DNA from: Chrysemys picta bellii
Taxonomy: Eukaryota > Chordata > Testudines > Emydidae
NCBI RefSeq assembly: GCF_011386835.1
Contig: NC_088809.1
Location: 25,613,067-25,677,066, forward strand
Length of the DNA: 64,000 bases
Direction: 5' to 3'
Below are positions 33,338-45,539 of this stretch, piece after piece. Position 1 is the first letter of the stretch, and every line of letters starts with the position of its first letter. Made by a program: the position numbers and the translations under genes. The notes beneath the pieces are model-generated. The model searched no databases. It was not told the DNA's origin and saw only the letters and a program-made list of their open reading frames with translations.

Positions 33338-34249
33338 GACATTGGCTGACCTCCATGTGGCTACAGTTGCTGACGTACAAACAACTAAACATACCCTTGA
33401 AGGTTCAAACCTGTTACGGAATAGAAATGACAAATGCATTCCAACAGGCATGTAGACTTTCTGCCAACACAACTATACTACCACATTAATAGCAACTGAC
33501 AGTAAAACTCCGTCCTCCCCAAATGAAAACGGAGGTCTTTTGCACGTCCAGTGTATGGAGAAGGGCACCAATGGGAAGGATGTGTGGATAAACACCCATA
33601 GGATAATTGACGGATTAAGTGGAAGGAAATCAATGGTGAGTCCAAAGCACCAACTGATCCTGATGGAATATGGCGTGGAGTGACCAAGGCCTGAAGCTGA
33701 CCGGTCCAACCAAACCCTAGACAGCCATGGATTTATTATTGACTCTAAACACATGCTGCTTTCATGGTCGCCTCTCTATCTAAAAATTTCATGCCTACTT
33801 GAGTGACAAGCAGGCACCAGGATTATCAGTCAAAGACAACAGCGGAGAAAACAATTTCTTTCTCGTTCCCATTCATTTTAGTTTGTCCATTTCACAGCAC
33901 TTTGTGTCCAATCATTTTCAGTCTCCCCTGCACAGACAAAGGCTCCCTCGCTGAAGACTCTAATGAACATAATCAAGGAGCAAAAACCCTTAGGAATACA
34001 TTTTGCAAAATGATTTCTTAAAAAAAAGTCAGGACACTCTGTAAAGAGGCTCGATCAGAATTCGGCATTTCCAAACAAAATCCCAACTGACAGTGTCCCT
34101 TTTTAAAATCCAGCACAGGATCTGACTCAATAATCTCCCAGCAGGGAATTCCAGGGTTCCCAGCTCTCAAGATGCTTGGAATGGGGGGGAAAGCATTTGC
34201 ATGTCCGTCCCCCCCGCTGAAAGGCTGCAGTAGATACCAGTGTAACTAA
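33338..34249. other. No recognisable feature
   Basis: Non-coding DNA with scattered short frames only. Confidence 0.45.
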
Positions 34250-34789
34250 GGCTACGTTTTAGTCACGGGTATTTTTAGTAAAAGTCATGAACAGGTCACG
34301 GGCAGTAAACAAAAATTGACAGCCCGTGACCTGTCCATGACTTGTACTATATAGCCCTGACTAAATCTTGGGTGCTCTGGAGGTGGGGGCAGCCCAGGAG
34401 GGCATGGGTGCTTTGGAGGGGTGGCCTGGGACCCCTGCTGCTGCTGGGGGGAGGGAGTTTGGTGGGGCTGGCAGGCTCCCTACCTGGCTCCACGCGGCTC
34501 CCCGGAAGTGGCGACATGTCCCTCAGCTCCCAGGCGGAGGCATGGCCAAGGGGCTCCATGCGCTGCCTCTACCCCGAGCGCCTGCTCTGCAGCTCCCTTT
34601 GGCTCCCAACACCCTGCCCCAGCCCTGAGTCCCCTCCCACACCCAAACTCCTGCTGCTGCTTGGACTCAGTGGCCCAAGACTGCCTGAGCTGCTCAGGGA
34701 GCCCCCGGGCCAGCCGCTGCACAAGTCATGGAGGTCCCAGAAAGTCACGGAATCCGTGACTTCTGTGACCTCCATGGCAGACTCGCACC
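34250..34789. mobile_element. MITE with GTCACGG words, Harbinger-like ends
   Basis: The left end GGCTACGTTTTAGTCACGGG follows TAA. The right end GCAGACTCGCACC is followed by TTA. The terminal similarity (GGCTACG against GGTGCGAG in reverse) is short. Inner sequences contain paired GTCACGGGC / GCCCGTGAC and GTCACGGAATCCGTGAC palindromes. The middle is GC-rich filler with long meaningless frames on both strands. Confidence 0.55.
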
Positions 34790-34839
34790 TTAAGCGTAAC
34801 CCATGCCTGCCTGGTGTGGAACTCTGTCCTACTCTAGAG

Positions 34840-35735
34840 CAGCGTTTTTCAAAGTTGGTGTCACAACCCAGTACTGGGTCGCGGCATGTCAGGCACTGGG
34901 TCGCTCTGGTCAGCACCACTGACCGGGATGTTAAAAATCCCGTCGGTGGTGCTGCCCAGCTAAGGCAGGCTAGTGGCTACCTGCTCCGACACCGCACTGT
35001 GCCCCGGAAGCGGCCAGCAGCAGGTCCGGCTTCTAAGCATGGGGGCCACAGGGCTCCATGCGCTGCCCCTGTCCCGAGCACTGGCTCCGCACTCCCATTG
35101 GCTGGGAACTGGCCAATGGGAGCTGGGGGGGGCGGGCGGTGCCTGCGGGTGAAAGCCACACAGAGCTGCTTGCACACCTCTGCCTAGGAGCCGGACCTCC
35201 TGCTGGCCGTTTCAGGCACAGTGTGCTTCGCAGTGCCAGGCCAGGTGGGAAACCTGCCTCTGCACCTCGGCTGTGCTGCTGACCTAGAGCCTCCGGAGGT
35301 AAGTCCACGCCCCAACCCCACACCCCAATCCCCTGCCTCAGCCCTGAGCGCCCCTAAACCCGGAACCCTTCCTGCACCCCAAACCCATCATCCCCAGCCC
35401 CACCCCAGAGTCTGCACCCGCAGCCCAGAGCCCTGACCCCCTCCTGCACCTCAAGCCCCTCATCTCCGGCCCCACCCCAGAGCCTGCACCCCCAGCCTAG
35501 AGCCCTGACCCCCTCCTGCACCCCAAGCCCCTGCCCCAGCCCAGAGCCCCCCCCACACACCCTAAACTCCTCATTCCAGGCCTCACCCTGCAGCCCTCAC
35601 TCCCGTACCCTAACCCTCTACCCCAGCCCTGAGTCCCTCCCACACCCCAAACCCCTCACCTCCAGCTCTGTTGAGTCACAGGCATCAAAACTTTTCTTCA
35701 ACTGGGTCCCCAGAAAAAATGTTTGAAAACCGCTG
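34840..35735. mobile_element. Non-autonomous hAT element
   Basis: Terminal inverted repeats are CAGCGTTTTTCAAAG and the complement of TTTGAAAACCGCTG. The left flank CTCTAGAG fits the nTCTAGAn target preference of hAT elements. The right flank (CACCTAGC) has decayed. The interior has no transposase. Its right half is a C-rich minisatellite. Confidence 0.8.
35290..35680. repeat. C-rich minisatellite in the hAT element
   Basis: Units of about 65-75 bp contain CCCAGAGCC(T/C)GCACCC, AGCC(C/T)AGAGCCCTGACCCC and CTCCTGCACC(C/T)CAAGCCCCT. The proline-rich frames on the plus strand and glycine-rich frames on the minus strand are products of this composition, not genes. Confidence 0.8.
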
Positions 35736-35794
35736 CACCTAGCCCAGCTAGGGATTGATGAGTCTGCTATAGCCTTAGCTAACACCCATGTGGC

Positions 35795-35870
35795 TTTTAG
35801 CTCATGCAGTAGAGACTCATACACTAAGTTGCAAAGGTCCCAGGTTCGATCCTGCCGACCGGGGCCTGTT
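35795..35870 (+). repeat. tRNA-like SINE head
   Basis: TAGCTCATGCAGTAGAG resembles box A and GGTTCGATCC is a good box B, 32-35 bp downstream. The acceptor ends do not pair, so this is a tRNA-derived repeat rather than a tRNA gene. Boundaries are unclear. Confidence 0.45.
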
Positions 35871-36029
35871 GGCATTACACCAGCATGGCCCTCCAACTGA
35901 GGGACTTTCACGAGCACCTCAGCAGCACATATCCTCTGAACAGGTGCTTCTGGGCCACATCTCAACTCATTGACATGAGACTCCCCCCACCATTTTGCTT
36001 CCTTGGCCACCTACTCTTCAGGGTACTCA

Positions 36030-36310
36030 CGGCTCTTCATGGATTCCAAGACCACAAGGGATGACTGGGATCATCCAGTCTGATCTCCTGTATCACACAG
36101 GCCAGAGAACTGCCCCCAGTAATTCCTAGAGCAGATCTGTTAGAAAAAACATCCAATCTCCATTTCAGAATCGCCAGTGATAGAGAATCCACCAAAACCT
36201 TTCATAAATTGCTCCAATGGTTAATTACCCTCATTGTTAAACATTTACACCTTATTTCTAGCCTAACTCTGTCTAGCTTCAACTAGCTTTCTGATTGCTC
36301 AACTCTAGCA
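36030..36310 (-). mobile_element. Old CR1 fragment, reverse orientation
   Basis: Plus-strand words GATCATCCAGTCTGATCTCC, AGAGAATCCACCA and TTGCTCCAATGGTTAATTAC are the reverse of a CR1 RT/3' region, the same class as the piece at 40350-41900. Highly diverged. No frame remains. Confidence 0.7.
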
Positions 36311-37344
36311 AGGTCCCGCAAGAATGAAAACCTTTTCCAAGCCCCACAAATCTTGTAAACCCCAGCAGGGTGCAGGATGCCCAGTGCAAGACGCATGATT
36401 AGAGGCTGTCTGGAAGCATCCAGGCTGCTCTCAATTATCTACTTGTGTGTGGAGATGGGCCTCTTGCTTCAGCATTAATCTCAAATGCAACAATCATCTC
36501 TTAGTGAGTCAAATGGTAACAGCCTTAAATGCTCCTTTGTCTGTTTCTCCCATCCTACTCTTTATGCATAGAATTGATCCAGAAGGCCATTAGCCCTCTG
36601 TCTTCAAATCCCTCCTCCAGACCCACCTCTGACCTGACCTCACCTCACAGAGATCAGCCACCAAGCAGCAGGTGAGAGAGCTTATTTGAAATCATCAGAA
36701 ACCAACTAGTTGTGCACACAACTTAAAGTAGATTGCAAGGTCATCGGGGCAGGAACTGTATCCTTCTATGTGTCTGTACAGGGTGCAGCATTATGCGGTC
36801 CCAATCCTGACGGGGACCCCTGCAGGCTTTCACAATACAAATGACACCATCTGCAACTCCTGAACAGGGAGCCTGCAAAATGACAAAGTCCTGCACTAAA
36901 AGGATAAAGAGGCACTGAATGCTGATTTTCTGTGTTCAGGCCCAGTGCTTGCTGGCTATCCAGAATTCATTTATATGGCAGAACTCAACTCTTTTCTTTG
37001 ATAATGGCATAGGTGACACAACCGATGCTATTAACTGGAACACAAGGCTATAATTCATCCTCAATCTCTCTCTTCTGCCTTCTCCTTCCCAAAAGTACAG
37101 AGAAACAATATTCCCCACCACTCAATGCCTCTTTCCTGGGCAAACAACGCCATTGTCACCAGAAATCTGTGTAGCTCCAGATAAGACAAGAGTCTGTTCT
37201 AATGGTAGAAAATCTCACCGGTGCTGGCGTGGAGGCTGAGCACAGACAGAACAAGGGGAGATGTCAGATCCACAGCCTTTGTTATCAGAATAAAGCAGTG
37301 CACACAAAATGTATTATACCCCCTGGGGAGGCCTCTTCTTGTTC
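36311..37344. other. No recognisable feature
   Basis: Non-coding sequence between CR1 pieces. Confidence 0.45.
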
Positions 37345-38684
37345 AAGAAAGAAGTGGTTCGGGACTATTTAGAAAAGCTGGTCGAGCACAAGTCCATGGG
37401 GCCGGATGCGCTGCATCCGAGGCTGCTAAAGGAGTTGGTGGATGAGATTGCAGAGCCATTGGCCATTATCTTTGAAAACTCCTGGCGATCGGGGGAGGTC
37501 CCGGATGACTGGGAAAAGTAGGATGCTCAGCCAGGGTAGGACTCGGCTTTTTTTTTTTTTTTCTCTGCCGGTGGGCACCCCCCTCCCCATGTGTCCCGAT
37601 ATTTTCTTCCCCTCATCTGGTCACCCTAGGAAAAAGGCTAATGTAGTGTCCATCTTTAAAAAAGGGAAGGAGGAGGATCCGGGGAACTACAGGCCAGTCA
37701 GCCTCACCTCAGTCCCTGGAAAAATCATGGATCAGGTCCTCAAGGAATCAATTCTGAAGCACTTAGAGGAGAGGAAGTTGGAAGGGGAAGGGGAAGTCGT
37801 GCCTGACTAACCTAATTGCCTTCTATGAGGAGATAACTGGCTCTGTGGATGAGGGGAAAGCAGTGGATGTGTTATTCCTTGACTTTAGCAAAGCTTTTGA
37901 TACGGTCTCCCACAGTATCCTTGCCAGCAAGTTAAAGAAGTATGGATTGGATGAATGCACTATAAGGTGGATAGAAAGCTGGCTAGATCGTCGGGCTCAA
38001 CGGGTAGTGATCAACGGCTCTGTGTCTAGTTGGCAGCCAGTTTCAAGTGGAGTGCCCCAGGGGTCGGTTCTGGGGCCGGTTTTGGTCAATATCTTCATTA
38101 ATGATCTGGAGGATGGCGTGGACTGCACTCTCAGCAAGTTTGCAGATGACACTAAACTGGGAGGAGTGGTGGATACGCTGGAGGGTAGGGACAGGATACA
38201 GAGAGACCTAGACAAATTAGAGGATTGGGCCAAAAGAAACCTGATGAGGTTCAACAAGGACAAGTGCAGAGTCCTGCACTTAGGACGGAAGAATCCCATG
38301 TACTGTTACAGACTAGGGACCAAATGGCTAGGAGGCAGTTCTGCAGAAAAGGACCTAGAGGTTACAGTGGACGAGAAGCTGGATATGAGTCAACAGTGTG
38401 CCCTTGTTGCCAAGAAGGCTAACGGCATTTTGGGCTGTATAAGTAGGGGCATTGCCAGCAGATCAAGGGATGTGATCGTTCCCCTCTATTCGACATTGGT
38501 GAGGTTTAGGTTGGATATTAGGAGAAACTTTTTCACTAGGAGGGTGGTGAAGCACTGGAATGGGTTACCTAGGGAGGTGGTGGAATCTCCTTCCTTAGAG
38601 GTTTTTAAGGCCCGGCTTGACAAAGCCCTGGCTGGGATGATTGAGTTGGGAATTGGTCCTGCTTTGGGCAGGGGGTTGGACTAG
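37345..38684 (+). pseudogene. CR1 reverse transcriptase (copy d), broken
   Basis: The frame 37309-37521 gives [20 protein letters not shown] before the insertion. The frame 37845-38684 gives [47 protein letters not shown] and the C-terminal [11 protein letters not shown]. The RPHLEYC segment is lost in the 3' deletion, yet the frame stays open across it. It cannot encode a complete RT. Confidence 0.88.
37519..37628. mobile_element. Truncated hAT-type MITE inside CR1 copy d
   Basis: The insert starts TAGGATGCTCAGCC and ends TCTGGTCACCCTA. It is flanked by GGGAAAAG and GGAAAAAG, an 8-bp duplication with one mismatch. Removing it restores the CR1 word GACTGG(G)AAAAAGGCT. It contains a T-run, and its right end is a typical GGTCACCCTA hAT end. 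Confidence 0.75.
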
Positions 38685-38735
38685 ATGACCTCCTGAGGTC
38701 CCTTCCAACCCTGATATTCTATGATTCTATGAACT

Positions 38736-40349
38736 CCCCTCTCTGCTAAACGGCCACAATTATTCCATGGTAATCAGAGATGGGCCTGGCACCAGCTGAA
38801 CTGGGGGGGGGGGGGGGGGCACATGTAACATATATATTAGATAAGGACTGAATCTCCTCTCTCACTGATACCCAGAGATTCCTGCTCACCAATGAGACCA
38901 GATGCTGACCCTCTGCAGCCAAAGCATGAGTAAACCCACTTTCTTTAGGGGAGATCAGAGGGAGCTGGGCAGCCACCCCACCGTAGCACAAAGGCAGGTT
39001 TATTGATGGGAGAGGAGCCCCCAACCACCAATTTCACCAGCTTTGGGAAATTCAGTGCTGCAGTTAAACACGTGGCTTTCTCACCGACATTCCCACCAGC
39101 TTGTCAATGATGCACGTACACAGACAAGCCAGTCTGACACCTGGCGTGTGCACACAAACAGCACTTGTGCACAGGAGCTAGGTGTGCACAGTTGTATGTA
39201 GGCAAGCTCCAGAGCCCACCCACGAATGTTCTGGCTCTGCCATCAGGGAAATTCCTAGGATCTGCCACTGCCCGCACTAGCCATCCAGTCACCCTCTGCA
39301 GGAGGTCACAGCAGCTCTCCTTGGGCAGCCAGGCTCTAGACATGGTTAACGATAGTCAGCGCCGCACAATCTCTTCACGCTGCACAGGCTGCTGACTCAG
39401 TCGGGGAATGTTCTGCACTCACGTGGAAGAGCAGCTTGCCAGCAGTCTGGCCTACACTCTTATGCTCATTGTAGATTTCCCAATTAATAGCAAATGGAAA
39501 GTAATGTCTCGGCCCTGTGCAGCAAACACCCATCTTTCCAATCAGTATTTGCACCATTACTGAAAAACTAACATTAAAAAGCAAAGAGCAGGCAGGCTGT
39601 GCAAGTCAGATGTTAACAGGGGTCCCTGGGCGGGCAAGTTGGCAGGCACCAAAGCAAGGGCAGAGCAATCGAGTGGGTAGGCGTGGTGTGGTAGACGTGC
39701 TGGTAAGCAGCAAGAGTGGGCAGCAGACAGACACACGGCTAGCAGCTAGTGCCAGTGGGTGTGTCAGAAGACAGCAATTCTGTAGGCAGCAGGTGAGCCA
39801 GCAGCCACTGAGATGGTGAGTACTAAGAAGGGGTGGACTGACAGGACTAAGAGACTGTGGGCAGGGGTACCAGCTGATAGGCAGGGAGACTGTGGGCACT
39901 GGGCCAACATCAAGAACACCCATGCCCCTGCATGACACATCATTTTAGGTTCTTCCTCTAAATGCTGCAGGAGGGGCTGTGAAAGTGGAGGCGAGAAGTG
40001 CATGCCTGGAGCGCAGCGAGAGTGGAGTGAATGTTTTCCCATTGCTGGTGTCATGTTGTGTAGCTCCAAGGCTATTGCAGACAGGGCACTGCTAGGTCTA
40101 ACCCTGTGCTGGCACCTGCTGGTGCAGCTGTAAATGTCAGCACAAGGAGAGAGTCGGTGAGAGTTTCCAAGAACAAACCTGCACGTACTCAACCACAGCC
40201 AGGGGACAGACTTGTCTTTGCAGCGGCTGCCTCCTTCCCTCCCTGGGGTTCTGTATTTTTATGATGTGGGTAAACGAGTGCAAAGGTTCTCCAGCTCCTC
40301 CCCCTCAGAACACTGGGTTTATTACAGACAAATGGAAGCTGCTGTATTC
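38736..40349. other. No recognisable gene; G-run at about 38803
   Basis: Non-coding sequence. A run of about 17 G lies at 38803-38819. No frame has a recognisable domain. Confidence 0.45.
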
Positions 40350-41900
40350 ACAGATCAGAAGGCAAGAGGGGACCCTTGTGATCATTGGAGTCTGACTTCC
40401 TGTGGTACACAGAACATCGCACTTCTCTGAACTAACACCCACTCCAACTAGAGCATCCAATCTTCATCTTCAAATGGCCACTGATGGAGAATCCACCACC
40501 ATCAGAGGCACGTCTTTGTGATTTGCCACGGGGTGCTCGACCCCCGCTCCGCCCCGGCCCTGCCCCCACTGCACCCCTTTCCCCAAGCCCTATCCCCGCT
40601 CCGCCTCTTCCCTCCCCCAGCGCCTCCTGCACACCACTGAGCAGCTGATTGTGGCAGGTGGGAGGTGCTGGGGAGAGGGGGAGGAGCTGATCTGCAGGGC
40701 TGCTGGTGAGTGCTGAGCACCCACTATTTTTTTTCCGTGGGTGCTCCAGCCCCCAGGTACCCATTGGTAGAGCCCTGCACAGATACAAATTGGTGTATCC
40801 ACATCCATCCACAATCCGCAAAAATTGTCTGCGGATATTCACATCCGCGGACACGGATATCCACAGTTTGCAGAGCTCTACTTACCCTGGCTGGGCAGGG
40901 AGCCTGGGAGGTGGGGATACAGCCGGGGGCTGCTCTCAGCCCTCCCCTCCCCCCGCACGGCAGGTAGGTGTAGGGTCCGCTGTGGCACCCTACAGCTCCC
41001 TGGCTGGGCTCCACGCTGGCCTGGCCGGTGAGGGGGGAGGGGATGACCTGTCAAGCTGCCTGGGGGCTGCTCGGGCCCCCCACCGAGGGTAGGTGGAGAG
41101 TCCACCGAGGCTCCCCACAGCTGCCCACCCGGCTCTTACTGTGGCCGGGCTGCGGCTCCAAGCTGCACCGCTCTGCTCCCTCCTGCTCCCCACAGCTGGA
41201 GCTGGTTTGGGGAGAGCCATGCTGGCAGCTATGGGAAGCCTGGGTCCCTCCACCTGCCATAGGCAGGTGGGCCGGAGGGGCAGGGACATGGGCTGCTTGG
41301 GTCCTCCACCCAGGGCAGGTGGAGGGACCCAGGCTCCCCACAGCGCTGCTCTCCCCTACCTGGCCTATGGTAAGTTGTTCCAGTGGCTAATAACTCTCAC
41401 TGCTGACAATTTCTGCCTTATTTCCAACCTGAATTTGTCTAGTTTCAACTTCCAGCCTTTGGATCTTGTTAAACCTTTGTCTACTAGACTGAAGAGCCCT
41501 TTGCTACCTAACTTCCCCATCTAGGTACTTATAGTCACCCTTTACCCGGCTTTTCTGAAGCTAAAGAGACTGAACTCCATAAGACTTTCATTATAAGGCA
41601 GGTTTTCTAATCCTTTAGTCACTCTGGTGGCTCTTCTCTGAACCCTCTCCAATTTATTCATATCCTTCTTGAATTGTGGGCACCAGAACTGGATACAGTA
41701 TTCCAGTAGCAGCTGCACCAGTGCCAAACACAAAGGTAATATAACCTCCCTTCTCACACTCAAGATTCCCCTGTTTATACAGCCAAGGACTGCATTAGTC
41801 CTTTTGGCCACAGCATCGCACTAGTAGCTCATGTTCAGTTGATTATCCACCATGACCCCCAAGTCTTTCATAGTCATTGCTTCCCAGGGTAGAGTCTCTC
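40350..41900 (-). mobile_element. Old CR1 remnant, split by an insertion
   Basis: The reverse of a CR1 is seen at 40350-40498 (GATCATTGGAGTCTGACTTCC, TGGAGAATCCACCACC) and resumes at about 41367 (TAAGTTGTTCCAGTGGCTAA) to 41900. The minus frame 41811-41542 retains AKRTNAVLGCINRGIL, LLLEYCIQFWCPQFKKD and [17 protein letters not shown], the end of the RT. The copy is much more diverged than copies a-e. Confidence 0.82.
40499..41366. mobile_element. GC-rich insertion in the old CR1, unclassified
   Basis: This block separates CR1 words that are normally adjacent. It contains a GGTGCTC-type inverted pair (about 40532 and 40738), GGATAT/ATATCC words around 40835-40865, and tandem GGAGGGACCCAGGCTCCCCACAG-like units, of which the core is CCCAGGCTCCCCACAG. 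The long Pro/Gly/Trp frames on both strands come from the GC-rich repeats. Clear terminal repeats and a target duplication were not found. Confidence 0.5.
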
Positions 41901-41904
41901 ACCC

Positions 41905-42841
41905 TGGAAGTATGGCTCACAGGAAAATACAGCAGACAATTCTCCATACAAGCTCCCACCGGCTGCTTGGCAGGTCCCATTCGGACAAGGGCTCTGCAGA
42001 GCGAGTGGGATGGACAGTTCCCTGACTGGGGTGGATGTACTGTAGTTTGTGTCAGATTTACTTCTACAGTTCACGGCTGTGAGAGCTCCTTCCAAAGCTC
42101 CAGCAACCCATCTGGTACAGCTGCCTGTTAATCACTGGAGCATGTCAGTCAATGTGTAATTGGCAGCCTCTGCCCCTCCCCCTCACACACCTTTGAGCAA
42201 CTGGTCAGGAACAGAAACAAACAGCCCCATGCAACATGCTTTCAAACCGCACTCCCTGAATACACATGGGATCCCAGCTCCCAGTCTTCACCTCCTCTGA
42301 ACACCAGCCTGCTAGATGAAGCTGTGTGTTCAGGATTTCCTGACAGCAGAGAGCCCGCCCTTGGCTTAGCAGCATGTCGCAGCTCCAGAATAACCCCAGT
42401 TAACCACAGTAAACGGATCTGGGGCTCACTTTCACCTCAGCCTTCCTAAACTCATCTCAGCAGATGGATTATCCCCATCTGTCAATGTCAAGACAGTCAA
42501 GAATTACCAGGCTAAAGATGAGATCCAACAGCAAAGCATATGCCATGTGATTTATATCTGATCCAATAAACAACACCCTCCCCCAACCTCAGGGGACTCT
42601 GTCCTTTGTTATCTGAAAAGCCGAGTCACAAATGGCAGGAAAACCTTTGTGATGCACCACAGCAGCAGTACCAGCCCAGGGATGAAAGGAGCCAGTTTAA
42701 GCAGTGTTTGGCAGTTGACCGATCTCTGCACTGCATTACAGGGAGTTATGGGGTTTGCTCAGTATCACCCTAGTTCAGCTGGCCTGAGCAACCCAGTGTC
42801 CCCAGCGCTCTATTGTTCCAATCTGTATCTTAAAGGTGTCA
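41905..42841. other. No recognisable feature
   Basis: Non-coding sequence without a supported gene or repeat boundary. Confidence 0.45.
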
Positions 42842-44350
42842 TGTGAGATGTCACTGGAAAACTAATAACACTGATCACTAATATCCTTGCATGATGTTCG
42901 TAGGGCCAACCCACAAAGGATTATACAGATATGCTGGAATGATAACTAATATGTTTAAACGAGGCCTGTCAGAGGGAGTGATAAAATGCTTTTTTCCAGG
43001 CATAGGAATGTGGTTCCACCTGCTTGAATGTTTCTCCCATGCAAATGGGGCAAGGTGTGCCCAAAGACAAAGAAAAGCATATTTGTAGGCCAGGCAAACA
43101 AAGCCATCAGGAGAGCACTTGGGGAAAAAGTGATCACTTGACAATCTCTTAATGGGGGATGGAGATTGCACCCCCAGGACTCCTTTCTGCCTCTTGAAGA
43201 GGGTCATAGAACTTTGAGAGAGAGACTTTTCAAAGATGTACTGGCCTATAAAAAGAGGAGCCGAGAACCCTGAGGAGACAAGGAAAACCAGTGCCTGGGA
43301 CTCTGGAGGGATCTTGACAGAGGGCTAGTCAGCCACTGCTGGAAAAGGAAGACTGTCGAGGACACCACTGTGAACAAAGACTGTGACTTGTTAAGTTAGG
43401 TGGTAACCATTAGGAAACATAGTTTTACTTGTAAAAAGAACAGGAGTACTTGTGGCACCTTAGAGACTAACAAATTTATTTGAGCATAAGCTTTCGTGGG
43501 CTACAGCCCACTTCTTCGGATGCATAGAATGGAACATATATTGAGGAGATATATATACACATACAGAGAGCATGAAAAGGTGGGAGTTGTCTTACCAACT
43601 CTGAGAGGCCAATTAAGTAAGAGAAAAATTTTTTTGACGTGATAATCAAGATAGCCCAGTACAGACAGTTTGTTAAGAAGTGTGAGAATACTTACAAGGG
43701 GAGATAGATTCAATGTTTGTAATGGCTCAGCCATTCCCAGTCTCTATTCAAGCCTAAGTTGATTGAATCTAGTTTGCATATCAATTCAAGCTCAGCAGTT
43801 TCTCATTGGAGTCTGTTTTTGAAGCTTTTCTGTTGTAAAATTGCCACCTGCAGGTCTGTCACTGAATGACCAGACAGGTTAAAGTGTTCTCCTACTGGTT
43901 TGTTTGTAACCCTTTCTATCTTTCTCCCATATCCTTCAACTCACCTAAAACCCCTCACTTTTTAATTGAGTAAACTTGTTTTACTTTTCCTCTAACCCAG
44001 CCTAGGGCTTTGATTGAATTGCAGTGATTGGTAACTCCAGTCAAGATAACAAGCTGCTGTTTCTCTCTCGTTAAAGGAGCAGTAAACTGAATAACTTCTA
44101 GGAGTGTTCCCGGAGAGGGTTGGACACTGCAGGGAGACAGTTTTGGGGAAATTTGGGATTGGGAGTGTTGGAATCACTCTGCAAATAGTAACTGGGCATT
44201 AGAAGCCAGGCGGTGACCCGCATGCGAGTCTGCGGTAGGTTGGTGTCCGGGCTGTGAGTCACAGCACTATAGCATTTAAGGAATTCAGAATTGCGGGACA
44301 GGCAGTGACACAACCCATCACTGGTCTGGGCTGAATCACAAAATGTCACA
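42842..44350 (+). mobile_element. LTR-like block, probable solo LTR, split by a Penelope
   Basis: The block starts TGTGAGATGTCAC and ends AAAATGTCACA (TG...CA). A TATA box (CCTATAAAAAGAGG) lies at about 43228. Removing the Penelope insert (about 43432-43912) leaves about 1.0 kb, similar in size to the block at 11600-12664. No retroviral coding sequence is present and no clean target duplication was found. Confidence 0.45.
43432..43912 (-). mobile_element. Penelope-like element, 3' part (family 1)
   Basis: On the minus strand a decayed frame gives PVGEHFNLSGHSVTDLQVAI, then LELICKLDSINLGLN. This is the C-terminal region of a Penelope-like polyprotein next to the GIY-YIG endonuclease. It is followed by the non-coding tail with the hammerhead-like segment (43482-43519) and CTAAGGTGCCACAAGTACTCC. 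The outermost 3' part present in other copies is missing. The element lies in the LTR-like block. One in-frame stop is visible. Confidence 0.75.
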
Positions 44351-45415
44351 TTCACACAGCCTTTCTTTTGCTTAAGCTAGAGCATGGTATGATTTCGACA
44401 GGAGGGTTTCCGTGCTGTGTCAAAACAGCTGGGGGGGGGGGGGGGGCGGGTTTGTTCTGCCAGGTTGATCCACCCAGCTAGGCAAGCACTGCACAGAACA
44501 TCTGGGACTGTGTCAGGTGCTAGCTCCAGCTGCGAGTGGGCCCCCATTGCATTCACTTTTTGTAAATATTCTCAAGAACAAACTTCAACAGGGTGAGTTC
44601 TAACAAATCCCTCCATTTAAATACTGCCTAGAGGTTCCAACTAGGCCAGGGCCTCTTTGCGCTGATGTGTACAGACATAATCCCTGTCCATCAAAGAGTG
44701 CATAACCTTAGTTTAAGACAAGATGTAATTAGTGAGTGAAACAATGCAAAGGGTGGAGGGAGGGAGAGAGGTGGGGGTATTAGTTACACAATCAGTTGTT
44801 TTCACTAACAAGCTACATTGTCAGGTGTAGACATAGGTTTGGATTTTTCCACATGGAGACAAGCAAATCAATCACAGCTTATCACCTCCAAGCTCCTATC
44901 AGCAGTCAGCCTTCTGGCAGAGCTAAATCTAACAGAGGGATTTGGAGGTTTGCAAAAGGAAAAGTTTACCTTGACCAGTCAAATACCTGCTGAAAACAAA
45001 TGTCAAATTGTTCAGTCAACAACAGTGTGATTTTCAAACTGCAAACTGCAATTTCGGCAACAGGCTACTGGAATGGCACATTGTGGGTTAATTACATAAA
45101 TCATCCAATCAGGGAGCAGAAACAGCACCATGTGATTCTCTCTCCCGTACGCGCACAGCACTAACTTTGTGTTTCAGGTACTCGCATTGAACAGCCTTTG
45201 AGTGACTGTTGGCACCAGGAATGCAGAGCGTAGGTTTGAATTACAGAAGAACTGGCAGTGACTCCATTATCAAGGACTAAAATCCTGCTACCAAAGGCAG
45301 CGGAGCTCGGGATCATGGCCTGGCCCAACAACATTTTGGTGAGGCCAAACCTGAGTGGCACTGTGACCCCACGCACCAGGTCGCAACACCACTCACTCAG
45401 ATTTGGAGGGGGTGA
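44351..45415. repeat. Mostly unannotated; L3/CR1-like remnant near 44640-44740
   Basis: Around 44645 the words CCAGGGCCTCTTTGCGCTG, ATAATCCCTGTCC and AAAGAGTGCATAACC resemble an L3-type ancient CR1/LINE tail. A run of about 16 G lies at 44431-44446. I see no gene in the rest. Confidence 0.35.
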
Positions 45416-45539
45416 GTCTAGAGCAGTGGTTCCCAAACTGGGGTTCGCGCACCCCTGGGGGTTCGCAGAACGTTACAGGGGGTTCTCAAGAAAAAAATCA
45501 TTAATGGAGGCTAGAGGACCCTGGCATTGGAGGCAGCAG

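Larger units (their letters stand above)
37345..38735 (+). mobile_element. CR1 LINE, truncated and internally deleted (copy d)
   Basis: The sequence starts at GAAGTGGTTCGGGACTATTT within the RT region and is very close to copy c. It carries a 110-bp insertion (37519-37628). It lacks the HGFTKG region near 37790. A clean deletion at about 38504 joins ACATTGGTGAG to GTTTAGGTTGGATATT. It ends with TTCTATGATTCTATGA. Confidence 0.9.

Noticed and set aside
34342..35560. 281-codon plus ORF and many overlapping frames
   Set aside because: They run across a MITE boundary and into an hAT element. GC-rich composition explains the lack of stops.
35797..35870. tRNA gene
   Set aside because: Box A and box B are present but the acceptor stem does not pair. 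More like a SINE head.
40499..41366. Dense overlapping ORFs on both strands
   Set aside because: A GC-rich insertion with tandem words. No frame has a recognisable domain.
43482..43519. Active hammerhead ribozyme
   Set aside because: The U4 position is C and an extra A precedes stem II. I keep it only as a relic-like motif.
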